From Candidatus Accumulibacter regalis (GTDB lineage Bacteria; Pseudomonadota; Gammaproteobacteria; Burkholderiales; Rhodocyclaceae): DNA of 64,000 nucleotides. The stretch is taken from positions 85,738-149,737 of the forward strand of contig JEMY01000008.1 of the NCBI GenBank assembly GCA_000585075.1, written 5' to 3'. How positions within the stretch are numbered: the first letter of the stretch is position 1; each line of letters starts with the position of its first letter. Both the position numbers and the translations under genes were made by a program. This document shows, in pieces, positions 50,408 through 59,650 of the stretch. The notes beneath the pieces were generated by a model. It had not been told where the DNA came from and made no database searches. It saw only the letters and a program-made list of their open reading frames with translations.

Positions 50408-53400
50408 TTCTTTTCTCCGGGTCCGCTGCCGGACGGCAGCACAAAGCGGAAGCTGGTCAGTTCTGCAGCCGGGCACGGTCGGCTGAACAGGAAGCCCTGA
50501 GCCTCGAAACAGCCGTGCGCGGCAAGAAAGCGCAATTGCTCGACGGTTTCGACACCTTCGGCGATGACTTCCATTCTCAGGCTCTTGGCCATGGCCACGA
50601 CGGCGTGCACGATGGCCGCGTCGTTGGCATCGGTCGACAGGTCACGAACGAACGAGCGGTCGATCTTCAGTCGCGAGACCGGAAAGCGCTTGAGGTAGGC
50701 CAGACTCGAGTAGCCGGTACCAAAGTCGTCGATGGCGATGCGCACGCCAAGAGCTGCGAGCGCATGCAGTAGCTTGACGGCGCTCATCGGATCGTCCATC
50801 AGCAGGCTCTCTGTCAGTTCGAGTTCGAGGGTCCGCGGCTGCAGCCCCGATTCGGCAAGTATGGCCGCCAGCTGTTTGCCGAGATCACCCTGCTGCAGTT
50901 GCCGGGCCGAGAGGTTCACGCTCATGCGCAGCGCGTGATGGCCGGCGTCGTGCCAACGTTTCGCTTGCCGGCAAGCCTCGCGCAGGACCCACTCACCGAG
51001 CGGGACGATGAGCCCGGTTTCCTCGGCGATCGGGATGAAGCGATCCGGTGCGACGAGGCCGAGCCGCGGGTGGCGCCAGCGAACCAGGGCCTCCATACCG
51101 GTGGTCTCGCCGCTGCGACTGTCAACCTGTGGCTGGTAGAAGAGCTCGAACTCACGCTGCTCGATAGCTGTGCGCAAGTCGTTCTCGATCGACACGCGCT
51201 CGATTACCGCCCGGTTCATGTCGCCGGTAAAAAACTGGAAATTGTTGCGACCATGTTCCTTGGCGTGATACATCGCCGTATCGGCGTTGCGCAGCAAGCT
51301 GGGCACGTCTTCGCCATCTTCGGGATAGAGACTGATGCCGATGCTCGGCGTCACTTGTAAAGGACGCTTGCCGATCAGCTGTGGCGCCGCGACGATCTCG
51401 AGCACTTTTTGCGCGACCCGCGCGACGCTTTCGACGTCGGCGACGTCGGGAATGACGATGATGAACTCGTCACCGCCCAGCCGGGCCACCGTTTCGGTCT
51501 CGCGCAGCACCTTGCCCAGACGCTCTGCGACACGCGCCAGGAGCTGGTCACCGGTGTCGTGCCCAAGGGTATCGTTGATCAGCTTGAAGCGGTCGAGGTC
51601 GAGGAAGAGCACTGCCGTATGCGTGCCTTCGCGCCTGGACTTTGCGAGCGCCTGGCGAATGCGATCCTCGAGCAACAGGCGGTTTGGCAGCCGGGTCAGC
51701 GCGTCGTGGTGGGCGAGAAAGTGGATGTGCGCCTCGGACTGTTTGCGTTCGCTGATGTCGTCGAAGCTCCCCGTGTAGTGCGTCACTGTACCGGCAGGGC
51801 TGATGACAGCGGTAACGGTCAGCCACGCCGGAAAGACCTCGCCGTTCTTGCGCTGCTGCCAGACCTCTCCCTGCCACAGGCCATGCACTGCGATCTTGGC
51901 CCACCTCTCGGGAGCGGAGCCGTCGCCCTGCTGCGCCGCGGCAAACAGCCGTGGCGTTTGCCCGACAACCTCGTCCAGCGGGTACCCGGTGATCGTCGTC
52001 AGCGCCGGGTTGGCAGAGACGATGCGCTCGTCTGCATCGGTGATACAGATCGCCGAAGTGCTGGCCGAGAAGACCGTCGCCGCCAGGCGCTGCGCCTCTT
52101 CGGCACGACGCTGATTGACGATCCGCCAGATATCCTGGCCGATCAGACGGGTGGTTTCGATTTCGCTTTCGGTATACGGTCCCGCCTTGTTGCCGACGCC
52201 GAGCAGCATGCGCCCCAGCCCGCCCTCGACCACCGGCACGCTGATCAGCCGTTCGAGCCCGGCAAGCGCCGGCGGCCGAGTCCCGATAAGAGCTGTTTGC
52301 TCGGCGTCGAAGAGCAGCGGCGAGCGCTGCCGCAGGGCCTCGATCCAGATCTCGGCGATACGGCTGCTGCACAACGGGTCGGCGAGCCCCCGAGAAGCGC
52401 CGCGCTGCGTTCCCTCCGACCAGCTCACCGAGTCGATGCCTTGCTGATCGCCATGTACGAAGCAGAGGAAGGAGATCCGGCTGCCGGTCAGCTCCTCGGC
52501 GACAGTCAGTCCGTGCTGGATGAATTCGCTTTCGCCCATTCTCTCGGCGGCCTTGGGCAGTTCAAGCATGGCCAAAGCCCGCTCGGCCTGGTGCTTGAGC
52601 AGGGCTGCCGACCGCCGCCGGGCTTCGTCGCGGCGCTGGCGCTCGCTGACGTCGATGAGAATGCAATGGGTGCGCGCCCCGCCTCGCGGGGTTTGATGGA
52701 TGCGGCCACTGACCTGAACCCTGATCGTCGTCTCGTCCTTGCGCCGGAAGTCGAGCAGTAGGTCGTTGATCTGCCCGGCGTTGACGAAGGTCGGGAAAGC
52801 CTCGACCAGCATGGCCAGGGAAGCGGCGTCCAGGAAGTCGCCGATCTCGCGGCCGACGACCTCGTCACGGCGGTAACCGAGCAGACTCAGCCAGGCGTCG
52901 TTGACCTCGACGAAGCGGCGGTCAGCGACGTCAACCGACTGATAGGCCAGCGGTGCGCCGCTGAACAGCGCGTGATAGTGCTCCTCGGAGGCGGCCAGCG
53001 CCGCTTCGCGTTCGACGATGGCGTTGGCCATGCGCCGCATGCTCAGCGCCAGATTCACCAGCTCCGCGGCCCGAGAGGAGGGTAGCGGCGCTGCGTAATC
53101 ACCGTCGGCGATGGCCTGGACATGGCGCGCGAAATCGGCGATCCGCCGTACCAGCTGCTGGCCATAGACGTAGGCCACGAGCACCGCCAGCGCGAGCGCC
53201 AGCGTCAGGCCGCCGGCGATGGCCAGCAGGATGGTGCGCGTAGCCGCGAAAGCGACGTCGGTCGGCTGCGCGACCAGCGTCAGCCAGCCCGAGCTGCCGA
53301 CCGGAACCACCGTGCCGATGTGCTCATCGCCGTCGAGAGAAAAACGACTCGTCCCAAAGGTTCCGCCGAGAGCGGCCTGTACCAGCGGCAGGTAGGCGAG

Positions 53401-54084
53401 GTTGTCCTGCCGCGCAGCGTGGCTGGCGTCGGGGTGCGCTACGATTTGCCCGACACGGTCGAAGATGATCGGCAGTACGCCGGCCGCACGGCCAAGTTCG
53501 CCGATGTGCTTCGACAATTGCCGGAGATCCAGCTCTCCGACCAGGGTTCCGCCGGCACTGACGCTGGGTGCACCCTGGTTGCGCAGCGGCACGGTCATGG
53601 CCACGACGATCTTGCCGCGCTGCGACAGGTAGCTGTCAGACCAGGCCACGCTGCCGCTCGAATGCGCGCTGCGAAGAAAGCTTCGTGCCGAGAAATCCAG
53701 CCCCAGCAGGTCGTCGCGACCACTTCGCCGTTCGAGCGGCAGACCGACGTCCATTACCCGTGCACCCGCATCCAGGATGTACAGCGCTTCCAGCGGCGCG
53801 TGCGCGTTGACCTGGGTGTCGATGACCACGCGAGCGCGCCCCGGTAAGAGCGTGGGCAGCGCTTCGATCTCGGCCGCGACACGTTCGACCTCGCCTGCCG
53901 AGCCCTGCAGGAAATCATCAACCTGGCGCGACAGGGTCACTGCAATAGCCCGGTGGTTGTTCTCCACCTGTCTGTTGAGCAACGGCAGGAGCACGCCGAG
54001 CATGACGGCGACGACGATCAGGGTCGCCATGGCCACCAACGTCGTCAGGCCCAGAGCCAGCCAGAAACGAAGAGAGCGCGCCAT
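50404..54084 (-). CDS. Cache-HAMP-PAS-GAF-PAS-GGDEF-EAL membrane c-di-GMP protein
   Basis: This 1226-aa sensor has a membrane helix (8-33), a periplasmic double-Cache-like sensor (about 40-280), a second helix (about 283-310), HAMP, PAS (about 375-490), a GAF-like region (about 505-665), PAS (about 675-795), GGDEF (about 800-960) and EAL (about 975-1215). GGDEF is intact, but the I-site reads RETE instead of RxxD, so product inhibition is probably lost. EAL keeps EALVRW, NLSARQ, ELTES, DDFGTGYSSL, LKIDRSFV and EGVET. It lies between a binding lipoprotein gene (74 bp upstream) and the DUF2235 gene (4-bp overlap). Confidence 0.9.
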   Translation of the reverse strand: MARSLRFWLALGLTTLVAMATLIVVAVMLGVLLPLLNRQVENNHRAIAVTLSRQVDDFLQGSAGEVERVAAEIEALPTLLPGRARVVIDTQVNAHAPLEALYILDAGARVMDVGLPLERRSGRDDLLGLDFSARSFLRSAHSSGSVAWSDSYLSQRGKIVVAMTVPLRNQGAPSVSAGGTLVGELDLRQLSKHIGELGRAAGVLPIIFDRVGQIVAHPDASHAARQDNLAYLPLVQAALGGTFGTSRFSLDGDEHIGTVVPVGSSGWLTLVAQPTDVAFAATRTILLAIAGGLTLALALAVLVAYVYGQQLVRRIADFARHVQAIADGDYAAPLPSSRAAELVNLALSMRRMANAIVEREAALAASEEHYHALFSGAPLAYQSVDVADRRFVEVNDAWLSLLGYRRDEVVGREIGDFLDAASLAMLVEAFPTFVNAGQINDLLLDFRRKDETTIRVQVSGRIHQTPRGGARTHCILIDVSERQRRDEARRRSAALLKHQAERALAMLELPKAAERMGESEFIQHGLTVAEELTGSRISFLCFVHGDQQGIDSVSWSEGTQRGASRGLADPLCSSRIAEIWIEALRQRSPLLFDAEQTALIGTRPPALAGLERLISVPVVEGGLGRMLLGVGNKAGPYTESEIETTRLIGQDIWRIVNQRRAEEAQRLAATVFSASTSAICITDADERIVSANPALTTITGYPLDEVVGQTPRLFAAAQQGDGSAPERWAKIAVHGLWQGEVWQQRKNGEVFPAWLTVTAVISPAGTVTHYTGSFDDISERKQSEAHIHFLAHHDALTRLPNRLLLEDRIRQALAKSRREGTHTAVLFLDLDRFKLINDTLGHDTGDQLLARVAERLGKVLRETETVARLGGDEFIIVIPDVADVESVARVAQKVLEIVAAPQLIGKRPLQVTPSIGISLYPEDGEDVPSLLRNADTAMYHAKEHGRNNFQFFTGDMNRAVIERVSIENDLRTAIEQREFELFYQPQVDSRSGETTGMEALVRWRHPRLGLVAPDRFIPIAEETGLIVPLGEWVLREACRQAKRWHDAGHHALRMSVNLSARQLQQGDLGKQLAAILAESGLQPRTLELELTESLLMDDPMSAVKLLHALAALGVRIAIDDFGTGYSSLAYLKRFPVSRLKIDRSFVRDLSTDANDAAIVHAVVAMAKSLRMEVIAEGVETVEQLRFLAAHGCFEAQGFLFSRPCPAAELTSFRFVLPSGSGPGEKK

Positions 54085-54158
54085 GTCGTGAAGCCTAGCC
54101 CGCGCCAGCCATCGCGGCAGCGCTGAGATCGCGCGCGGAGGGCGATCGATCGCGGGGA

Positions 54159-55307
54159 CTAGTGCAGGGACTTGAACTCGCCATTACGTATCACCGATAA
54201 GAAGCTGTCGCGTTGCGTGTCGCCGCCGGCATCGAACTGAATCGGCGACTGCGCGCCGGCGAACGTGGCCTGTGCCAGTAGCGCTTGTTTGAGGGTCTGA
54301 CCGCTGCGCCTGGCGGCAAGTGCGTCGAGAGCGACATTGGTGGCGTCGAATGCCGTCAGTCCGGGGAACCCCGGCTCATGCCCGAAACGTTCGCGATACG
54401 CATGGCGAAAGGCCAGGTACGCGGCGGCGCTGCTATCGCGGTCGAGGTACTGAGCGACGACAAGTCCTTCAACGGCTCGCCCGCCGAGTTCGATCAGGCG
54501 CTCGGTGGCCGCCCATTCGGACGTACCGATGCGCAAATCCGCAGCGCGCATGCGCAGGTGCTGGACCAGCAGGGCGGTATCGACCGAATTGGCGATGATG
54601 ATCACCCCATCTGGCTTTGCGGCGAGAACGGTGGTCGCCAGCGCGGCCAGCGATTGGCCTGAGTCGAAGGCAATTTCGCCAACGACTTGCCCACCCATGC
54701 CCTCGAAGGCGGTGCGGAAATCGCCGGCCCAGCTTTCGCTGTACGCCTGGTTGCTCAGGTCGCAGACAAGAACCACCCGTCGCAGTCCGTTCTCCCGAAA
54801 GTGATACTCAGCCGACTTGAACACGTGCGCCGCAGTCGGTGCGACCACTCTGAAGAATTCATCGTCCAGACCGCTCAGCGCGTTCGTCGTCACGGTCGGT
54901 GAGAGCAGGGGGACGCCGGCAGCGTTGAACTGCGGCAGGATGGCCAGAGCCATGGTGCTGGTCATGGGGCCGATGACCACCTCGACCTTGCTCGCCAGCA
55001 AGCGGCCAGCCGCCTGGCGGGCCAACTCGGCGTCCTGCTCGTCGTCCTCGGCGATCAGTTCGATCGGTCGGCCATTGATCCCGCCTTGCCGGTTGCGCAT
55101 CTCGACGGCGAGAATGGCCCCGTTGCGCCCACCAATACCGAGGTCGGCGACGCGCCCGGAGAGGCCAGCCAGAAAGCCGATGCGCACGGGCTCCGGCGGC
55201 GAACAAGCGAGCACCGCAAACAGGACAGCGGCGACCATGGCGACAACAGACAGGCGGCCAGGTGCCAGTCGCAGTTTGTCAATTGTTATCGTTGTTGACG
55301 CGAGCAT
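54159..55307 (-). CDS. LivK-like periplasmic binding lipoprotein
   Basis: This 382-aa protein is secreted and lipid-anchored: the signal ends in the lipobox VLACS (Cys about residue 35). The mature part is a type I periplasmic fold (VRIGFLAGLSGRVADLG, GGINGRPIELIAEDDEQD, GPMTSTMALAILPQFNAAGVPLLSP). There are no permease or ATPase genes nearby. The next gene on the same strand encodes a Cache-bearing c-di-GMP enzyme, so a role as a ligand-presenting sensor subunit is more likely than transport. Confidence 0.85.
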   Translation of the reverse strand: MLASTTITIDKLRLAPGRLSVVAMVAAVLFAVLACSPPEPVRIGFLAGLSGRVADLGIGGRNGAILAVEMRNRQGGINGRPIELIAEDDEQDAELARQAAGRLLASKVEVVIGPMTSTMALAILPQFNAAGVPLLSPTVTTNALSGLDDEFFRVVAPTAAHVFKSAEYHFRENGLRRVVLVCDLSNQAYSESWAGDFRTAFEGMGGQVVGEIAFDSGQSLAALATTVLAAKPDGVIIIANSVDTALLVQHLRMRAADLRIGTSEWAATERLIELGGRAVEGLVVAQYLDRDSSAAAYLAFRHAYRERFGHEPGFPGLTAFDATNVALDALAARRSGQTLKQALLAQATFAGAQSPIQFDAGGDTQRDSFLSVIRNGEFKSLH

Positions 55308-55664
55308 GTCGCCTCCTGCGGCGCCGAATCACCCTGTGACAAGCGCACGTGGCCGACTATAACATCGCCGGAGAGGGCGCCGTGTTTGACCGCTGCAGCG
55401 GCGCAATTGAACGAACTGCCAAGCGAGAATTCGCTTGTCCACTCGCTCCCGCACCTTCAGTCGCATGCCCGCCGGGGTGACGATGGCCGGCGACACATTT
55501 GCCGGGCTGACCGGCAAAAACACTGAAAAGGGTGGAAAACAAGCCGCGAGCGGATCTCAAGCGATTGAAACGACTTACATATCGGCGCTATTATGGCAAT
55601 CGTCGTCGAGCGTTGATCTGGCGACCTTTTTGGTAGCAGAACACACCCACTGGGAGAGAGATAG
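55308..55664 (+). promoter_or_regulatory. Promoter region of ppk2
   Basis: In this 357-bp gap a near-consensus promoter reads TTGAAA (55565-55570), 18 bases, TATTAT (55589-55594). Transcription would start about 65 bp before the ppk2 ATG, which is preceded by GGGAGAGAG. No Pho-box repeat was recognised by eye. The left half holds nothing else I can support. Confidence 0.65.
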
Positions 55665-56933
55665 ATGGACAAGAGAACTCCGCCGCCCCCCGCGAGCACT
55701 AATGGCATCAGCACGGGAGGAATCGCGGAAGCCGAGAATACCAAATCCCCGGCCGCCAAGCCCGCAGCGCGAGCCCCGCGGGCACGGTCTGTTTCAGCGT
55801 CGACGCGGGCGGCCCAGCCGCGCCGGGCGGCAGCCGGAGATGTGGCACCGGCACGTACGCCCGCAGCCATGGAAGCCTTCGATATCGCCGAGGCGACCAG
55901 TTCGGCGATCGAGCACAAGAAAGTCGCCCTGCGCGACATCATCGCGCACGCCACCGTAGGTGACACGGCGTCGCTGGCGAAGACGCTGGAAGCGATCATG
56001 ACCGGCTCTTCTCCCGATGACGCTGCAGCCCTGCGCAAGGCGCTGATGGCAGAGAAGAACGAGCCCGAAGCAACGCCGCCAAGTAGCCCGGACGATGAAT
56101 TGGCGTCGAGCTGGCGCGAAACGAGTTCCTATCCCTACCGCAATCTGATGTCGCGCAAGGCGTACGAGAAACAGAAATACCGCCTGCAGGTCGAGTTGCT
56201 GAAACTGCAGAACTGGATGAAGGAAACCGGGCAGCGCGTGGTCGTCATTTTTGAGGGGCGTGATGCAGCGGGCAAGGGCGGCGCGATAAAGCGCTTTACC
56301 GAACACCTCAACCCACGTGGCGGACGGGTCATGGCTCTCGAGAAGCCCAGTGAACAAGAGCGAGGGCAGTGGTACTTCCAGCGCTACGTGCGCCACCTGC
56401 CGACAGCCGGCGAGATCGTGTTCTGTGACCGCTCATGGTACAACCGCGCCGGCGTCGAGCGGGTGATGGGTTTCTGCAGCGAAGAAGAGTACGCGGAGTT
56501 CATGCGCCAGACCCCTGAGGTCGAGCGTACGCTGGTGCGCAGCGGCATCCACCTGATCAAGTTCTGGTTTTCGGTCAGCCGCAAGGAACAGCGCCGCCGC
56601 TTCAAGGAGCGCCAGGTGCATCCGCTCAAGCAGTGGAAACTTTCGCCGATCGACCTTGCTTCGCTCGACAAGTGGGACGATTACACGAAGGCAAAGGAGG
56701 CGATGTTCTTCCATACCGACACCGCCGAAACGCCGTGGACGGTCATCAAGTCCGACTGCAAGAAGCGCGCGCGCCTGAATGCCATGCGCTACGTCCTGCA
56801 TAAGCTGAACTACACCGGCAAGGACGTTGACGCCATTGGCCCCATCGATCCTTTGTTGGTCGGTCGTCCGCACGTGGTTTACGAGCCCAGTGGAAGCGCC
56901 CATCCGGTGGGGGAGCACACACCGATTCTGTAG
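55665..56933 (+). CDS. ppk2: Polyphosphate kinase 2 (PPK2)
   Basis: This 422-aa enzyme transfers phosphate between polyphosphate and nucleotides. The core (about 150-400) has Walker A EGRDAAGKGGAIKRF (about 197-210), the lid region RHLPTAGEIVFCDRSWYNRAGVERVMGF with Walker B DRSW (about 253), and KFWFSVSRKEQRRRF. Single-domain forms with this core usually make nucleoside triphosphates or diphosphates from polyP. The N-terminal about 140 residues are a long Ala/Pro/Lys-rich, disordered-looking extension with a helical stretch (AFDIAEATSSAIEHKKV), which is unusual for a single-domain PPK2. It has its own promoter and terminator. The abundance of such genes fits a polyphosphate-accumulating lifestyle. 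Confidence 0.93.
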   Translation: MDKRTPPPPASTNGISTGGIAEAENTKSPAAKPAARAPRARSVSASTRAAQPRRAAAGDVAPARTPAAMEAFDIAEATSSAIEHKKVALRDIIAHATVGDTASLAKTLEAIMTGSSPDDAAALRKALMAEKNEPEATPPSSPDDELASSWRETSSYPYRNLMSRKAYEKQKYRLQVELLKLQNWMKETGQRVVVIFEGRDAAGKGGAIKRFTEHLNPRGGRVMALEKPSEQERGQWYFQRYVRHLPTAGEIVFCDRSWYNRAGVERVMGFCSEEEYAEFMRQTPEVERTLVRSGIHLIKFWFSVSRKEQRRRFKERQVHPLKQWKLSPIDLASLDKWDDYTKAKEAMFFHTDTAETPWTVIKSDCKKRARLNAMRYVLHKLNYTGKDVDAIGPIDPLLVGRPHVVYEPSGSAHPVGEHTPIL

Positions 56934-56965
56934 CCCGCACGGACGCGGAAATCGGCGGCAACGCA

Positions 56966-56992
56966 GGGGCGCGCAAAGCGCCCCGCTTTTTT
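56966..56992 (+). terminator. Rho-independent terminator after ppk2
   Basis: GGGGCGC (56966-56972) pairs with GCGCCCC (56978-56984), followed by GC and six T (56987-56992). It lies 33 bp after the stop. Confidence 0.85.
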
Positions 56993-57062
56993 GCGGGCGC
57001 CACGCTCTGACTCGTCGTCTGCGCCCCCTTTCGCGTGCGAAATGATCTGAACTTGGTCTAGC

Positions 57063-57680
57063 GTGCCTATTCTTCGCCTTCATCAACTGCGCACTCGCCA
57101 TGTCGGTCCCATCGAACTCAGCGTCGATGCCGGGGAGTGCGTCTGTGTCCACGGCGCTTCTGGCAGCGGCAAGACGCTCTTGCTGCGCGCCATCGCCGAT
57201 CTCGACGCACACGCCGGCGACGCCTATCTCGATGCCCAGCCATGCACGATGCTGGCGGCCCCGGAGTGGCGCCGTTCGGTGGCCCTGGTGGCGGCGGAAA
57301 GCCAGTGGTGGGGGGAGCGCGTCGGCGACCACTTCGAGACGGACATCGATGCCGGCTGGCTGCAGCAACTCGGCCTGCCCGAAGAAGCGATCGACTGGCA
57401 ATTGTCCCGCTGTTCAACGGGCGAAAGGCAGCGCCTCGCTCTCTTGCGGACGCTGATGCACGAACCGGCCGTACTCTTGCTGGATGAGCCGACGGGAAAT
57501 CTCGACCAGGAGAGTACCCGACGTGTCGAGGAGTTGCTGGCCGATTATCGACGCCAGCGGCACGTCGCAGTGCTGTGGGTCAGTCACGATTCGGCGCAGA
57601 TCGAACGCGTCGCTCACCGCAGTTTCCTCCTGCGCGACGGCGGCCTGGCGGAGGAGAAGAGGGTGCCGCGGTGCAGGTGA
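57063..57680 (+). CDS. fetA: FetA-type ABC exporter ATPase
   Basis: This 205-aa ATPase has Walker A GASGSGKTLLL (about 33-43), signature CSTGERQRLALLR and Walker B VLLLDEPTGNLD. It is short, like E. coli FetA (YbbL). It starts with GTG 57063 and ends overlapping the permease gene. FetAB is implicated in iron export and peroxide resistance in E. coli; that role is taken from the family. Confidence 0.85.
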   Translation: MPILRLHQLRTRHVGPIELSVDAGECVCVHGASGSGKTLLLRAIADLDAHAGDAYLDAQPCTMLAAPEWRRSVALVAAESQWWGERVGDHFETDIDAGWLQQLGLPEEAIDWQLSRCSTGERQRLALLRTLMHEPAVLLLDEPTGNLDQESTRRVEELLADYRRQRHVAVLWVSHDSAQIERVAHRSFLLRDGGLAEEKRVPRCR

Positions 57681-58477
57681 TCACGCTTTCTCCCGCAGAC
57701 CTGGCCATCGCCGCGCTGCTCATCCTCGCCCTCGCCGGGCTGTCGCGGCGCCTGCGCCTTGGGGTCGAGCGACAACTGCTGACCTCCGCGGCGCGCAGCG
57801 CCATCCAGCTGTTTCTCATCGGCCTGGTCCTCAAGGTTCTCTTCGACAATGTCCATCTGGTCTGGGTGACATTAATGGCTGGAGTGATGATCGCGGTGGC
57901 CGGACGCGAGGTCATGGTCCGCCAGAAACGACGCTTCGTCGGCTGGTGGGGTTTTGGCGTTGGCGCCCTGTCGATGTTCGTTTCGTCGTTCACGGTGACC
58001 GTCATGGCCTTGCTAATGGTGATCGGCACCAGCCCGTGGTACGCGCCGCAGTACGCCATACCGCTGCTGGGAATGATCCTCGGCAATACCATGAACGGTA
58101 TCTCGCTGGGACTCGACCGTCTCACCCAGGAAGCCACCCAGAAACGCCAGATCATCGAGAGCCGTCTTGCACTCGGGCAAGGTTGGCAGCGGGCCATTTC
58201 GGACAGCCGCCGCGAGGCCATCCGGGTCGGTCTGATTCCGATCGTCAACGCCATGTCGGCCGCCGGCATCGTCAGCCTTCCCGGGATGATGACCGGCCAG
58301 ATACTCGCCGGAACGCCTCCGGTGGAAGCAGTCAAGTATCAGATTCTGGTCATGTTTCTCATCGCCGGAGGCACCGGATTCGGTACCGTCGTCGCCGTCA
58401 GCCTTGCCGCCAGACGCCTTTTCGACGAGCGCCAGCGCCTGCGGCTCGACCGCTTGAGCGTTGGGCCACGGAATTGA
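57677..58477 (+). CDS. fetB: FetB-type ABC exporter permease
   Basis: This approximately 266-aa permease with about seven helices has the UPF0014 marks: GREVMVRQKRRF, IPLLGMILGNTMNGISLGLDRL and IPIVNAMSAAGIVSLPGMMTGQILAG. Two GTG starts are possible, 57671 and 57677; the second gives a four-base GTGA overlap with fetA and is preferred. It forms the membrane part of the exporter with FetA. Confidence 0.86.
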   Translation: MITLSPADLAIAALLILALAGLSRRLRLGVERQLLTSAARSAIQLFLIGLVLKVLFDNVHLVWVTLMAGVMIAVAGREVMVRQKRRFVGWWGFGVGALSMFVSSFTVTVMALLMVIGTSPWYAPQYAIPLLGMILGNTMNGISLGLDRLTQEATQKRQIIESRLALGQGWQRAISDSRREAIRVGLIPIVNAMSAAGIVSLPGMMTGQILAGTPPVEAVKYQILVMFLIAGGTGFGTVVAVSLAARRLFDERQRLRLDRLSVGPRN

Positions 58478-58728
58478 TCTGAAACCACTCATGCGGGACG
58501 GGTGAACGAGATCGGCAGGCCGATTTTTCAAGCCTGCCGAACGCCCGATCAGAGGCCACTTGTGTCTTGCCTTGGCACCTGCCGGTTGAGCCTCGACCGG
58601 GTATTTCAGCGCTGGGGAGGGGTGAAAAAAAAAACCGCCAGCGCTCCGGATACGGGTCACTCAACCGGCATCCGGGCCACCGACGGCCTGGTCACACTTC
58701 GGCGTGCGACTTGCAGCCTAAAGCGTCG

Positions 58729-58854
58729 TCAACGCTGGATCAGCGGTGCGACGCCGGCCGCATGCTTTTCGGCTTGTTTGACGGCCTTTTTTTCCTTTGG
58801 TGTCAACGCCGCCTGTTTTTTCGTTTCCTTGTTGCCTTGCCTTATCTTGCCCAT
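58729..58854 (-). CDS. Small lysine-rich protein, 41 aa
   Basis: A short frame begins MGKIRQGNKETKKQAALTPK and continues with EKKAVKQAEKHAAG and VAPLIQR. GAGGAG lies seven bases ahead of the ATG (58867-58862), and the protein is strongly basic and helical with no GC-noise character. I do not know its function; it resembles short lysine/alanine-rich conserved hypothetical proteins. The flanking stretches 58478-58728 and 58855-59082 hold nothing else I can support. Confidence 0.65.
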   Translation of the reverse strand: MGKIRQGNKETKKQAALTPKEKKAVKQAEKHAAGVAPLIQR

Positions 58855-59082
58855 GATCGTACTCCTCGTGAGCACCGGCGAACGCAGGTGCGATTGCAGT
58901 ATAGGCGGATCTGGGCACGGAAACGGGGTGGCAAGAAATAAGTACGGCCATCGACCATCTGCGCATCAGGTGCTCGCTGCCCACGTCGCCATCGCCAACT
59001 TGGCTATTTCAGGCTGACGACATGGCCAGCGCACTGGTACCATGGAGGCGGGTTTTGTTAACTCTTGCGAAAGGAGCGACAC

Positions 59083-59385
59083 ATGAGTCTGAAAGAGGCA
59101 AAGGATGCCTATATCGGCAAGCTTAAACTGCAGCTCGACGAATGGAGTGCAGATCTTGACGCCATGGAGGCCAGGGCTCGACAGGCCGACGCCGGGTTCA
59201 AGGAAAGCTTCAACGCCAAGGCTGAGGAGCTACGCTACCAGAAGACACTGGCTCAGGGCCGGATCAACGCGCTGCACGAGGCCGCCGATGACGCCTGGGA
59301 AGAACTCAGAAACGGCAGCGAAAACATCTGGTCGACGGTGCGCCAGACCTTTGCCGACGCCAAAGCAAAATTCGACAACAAATAA
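59083..59385 (+). CDS. Small coiled-coil protein (sll1863-like)
   Basis: This 100-aa soluble, almost wholly helical protein has YIGKLKLQLDEWSADLDAMEA, KAEELRYQKTLAQGRINAL, DDAWEELRNGSENIWSTV and a charged end, a layout seen in the sll1863-type stress-associated family. AAGGAG is eight bases ahead of ATG 59083, so the upstream in-frame codons are left out. It is followed by a strong terminator and transcribed alone. The molecular role is unknown. Confidence 0.8.
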   Translation: MSLKEAKDAYIGKLKLQLDEWSADLDAMEARARQADAGFKESFNAKAEELRYQKTLAQGRINALHEAADDAWEELRNGSENIWSTVRQTFADAKAKFDNK

Positions 59386-59411
59386 ACCGAGCGACCGCTG
59401 GCTTAAAGATA

Positions 59412-59440
59412 GAAACGGGGCTGCGGCCCCGTTTCTTGTT
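59412..59440 (+). terminator. Rho-independent terminator after the coiled-coil gene
   Basis: GAAACGGGGC (59412-59421) pairs with GCCCCGTTTC (59426-59435) with a 4-base loop, followed by TTGTT. It lies 26 bp after the stop. Confidence 0.8.
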
Positions 59441-59650
59441 ACCTGTCACCGCTACGCAGCCACCTCTTGTATTTTACATAATACAAATTATGCGTATTCT
59501 TGTCGAAGGCGGCTGGGAAGGGGTTGTGTGCTGGCTCGGGGCGACTGATCCGCCCGGTTGACCGTCACCATCGGGGCGAGGCGCAGGCTGACACCGGGCG
59601 CGCCCGATCTTCTCGCCGCCGCACCGGGAAAGCCCACCGATCGGCTCCGC

